A DNA stretch of 14,482 nucleotides, taken from positions 370 to 14,851 of the forward strand of contig PLHN01000430.1 of NCBI GenBank assembly GCA_003139975.1. Direction: 5' to 3'. Below are positions 13,632-14,482 of the stretch, piece after piece. This stretch comes from Acidobacteriaceae bacterium (GTDB lineage Bacteria > Acidobacteriota > Terriglobia > Terriglobales > Acidobacteriaceae). Numbering within the stretch: the first letter of the stretch is position 1; each line of letters starts with the position of its first letter. A model generated the notes under the pieces. The model was not told the DNA's origin, did no database searches, and saw only the letters and a list, made by a program, of their open reading frames with translations. The translations under genes were made by a program, and so were the position numbers.

Positions 13632-14482
13632 ATGGCCAAACAGGTCTTTTACGATCCCTTGCAAGCGCGCTGGAAGCGCATTCGGCGCGTCTTTGACGCA
13701 GCTGCCATCGCCTTTACCGCGCTCGTCGTTTTTTTTCTTTACAGCGCGCTGCGCAGCGAGCCGTTTCCCGACCTCTCCTGGGGAGCCGAGAAAAGTCGCT
13801 ACCACTCGCTTACCGAAAGCGAAAAGGAAAAGGCCCGCGAAAAACGCCGACTTGCCACCATTGCCCGCACTGGACGCCTGCACCAGCGCCGCAAGCATCC
13901 TTCGCAGATCACGCTCAATTCCCAGGAAGGTGTTCGTGCCGCTTTCTATGTTGCCTGGGACCCGGCCAGCTATTCCTCGCTGCGTGAATACGCCCGCCAG
14001 ATCGATTTATTGTTTCCCACCTGGCTGCAGGTTCTGAGCGCCGATGGCCATTTGCAGGCCGTTGATCCGGACACAAACGCCATGTTCGACGTGGTCCAGA
14101 ATCAGAAGGTCCGTCCGGTGGACGAAAAAGTCATGCCGTTCCTGAAGGCGGAAGATACCAACATGGAAGTCTTCCCCGTGGTGCAGAATTTCGACGGCAA
14201 CGACTTCAGCCCGCTGGTCGCCGACTTTCTCAATGATCCCGCGGCGCGCGCCCGCTTCCGCCGCGAGATCGCCCTGTTTCTCGCTACCGATCGCTATCGC
14301 GGCCTGATGATCGACTTCGAGTCCTTCCCTAAGAAAGGACAACCTGGCTACGTCGCTCTGTTGAACGAGCTCTCTTCCGACCTGCATGCCAAGGGAATGA
14401 AGCTCTATGTCAGCGTTCAGGTCCGCAATTCCGACTACGACTACCAGGCCATTTCCGCTGCCGTCGATGGCGTCGTCATCAT
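13632..14482 (+). CDS. Membrane-anchored GH18-like protein, N-terminal part (cut at right edge)
   Basis: The first 283 codons are present. A basic N-terminus (MAKQVFYDPLQARWKRIRR) is followed by a membrane helix (about 22-40), a charged linker (about 41-95, helical SLTESEKEKAREKRR), then a TIM-barrel-like start: GVRAAFYVAWDPASYSSL (100-117), LFPTWLQVLSADG, and YRGLMIDFESFP (222-233). D228 and E230 occupy the last two acidic positions of the glycoside hydrolase 18 DxxDxDxE motif; the earlier ones are Arg223 and Met226, so activity may be altered. In acidobacteria this kind of N-terminus commonly heads large proteins with a GH18-like domain, a polysaccharide deacetylase and a family 2 glycosyltransferase; this is recollection, as those domains would lie beyond the edge. 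The in-frame ATG at 13614 is an alternative. The ATG at 13632 is preferred because it starts the conserved-looking MAKQVFYDP segment; TAGGAT at 13610-13615 is a weak -10 candidate. Confidence 0.75.
   Translation, partial: MAKQVFYDPLQARWKRIRRVFDAAAIAFTALVVFFLYSALRSEPFPDLSWGAEKSRYHSLTESEKEKAREKRRLATIARTGRLHQRRKHPSQITLNSQEGVRAAFYVAWDPASYSSLREYARQIDLLFPTWLQVLSADGHLQAVDPDTNAMFDVVQNQKVRPVDEKVMPFLKAEDTNMEVFPVVQNFDGNDFSPLVADFLNDPAARARFRREIALFLATDRYRGLMIDFESFPKKGQPGYVALLNELSSDLHAKGMKLYVSVQVRNSDYDYQAISAAVDGVVI

Overview
The window looks like a chromosomal segment from a member of the Acidobacteriota (Terriglobia / 'Koribacter'-like). The evidence is the gene mix: a Ser/Thr kinase fused through one membrane helix to a TolB/WD40-like propeller, a giant Oar-type TonB-dependent receptor with an N-terminal carboxypeptidase-regulatory-like domain, a serS - small membrane protein - LolA-like cluster, and the 5' part of a membrane-anchored GH18-type protein. 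The bias is GC-rich, which creates many long antisense shadow frames. The placement is inferred from gene content; no rRNA or other phylogenetic marker was used.

Layout. Minus strand, 1-2221: the N-terminal 187 codons of dihydroorotate dehydrogenase (pyrD, class 1, cut by the left edge), preceded in the same operon by a secreted PafA-like alkaline phosphatase whose stop overlaps the pyrD start (ATGA). A 101-bp divergent promoter region follows (2222-2322), with a perfect TATAAT and four AATTC direct repeats. Plus strand, 2323-8074: the kinase-propeller protein, seryl-tRNA synthetase, an unrecognised single-helix membrane protein, a LolA-like periplasmic lipoprotein carrier, and a 76-residue small protein. 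Minus strand, 8133-13445: the TonB-dependent receptor and, upstream of it, a GT-C (family 39/ArnT-like) membrane glycosyltransferase. Plus strand, 13632 to the right edge: the membrane-anchored GH18-like protein, incomplete.

Most of the content concerns the envelope: periplasmic phosphate release, a transmembrane sensor kinase, lipoprotein transport, outer-membrane uptake, lipid-linked sugar transfer and a polysaccharide-active enzyme. Two housekeeping genes (pyrD, serS) are embedded among them. I see no phage, IS element, CRISPR array, tRNA or rRNA gene.

I found no convincing undescribed multi-gene system. The items most worth a second look are the AATTC repeat array with its near-leaderless kinase promoter, the ATGA coupling of a secreted phosphatase to pyrD, a possible 25-codon coupling ORF between serS and the unknown membrane protein, a nested GC-rich hairpin after the LolA-like gene, and GATNACCC-type repeats in opposite orientation around the start of the glycosyltransferase gene.
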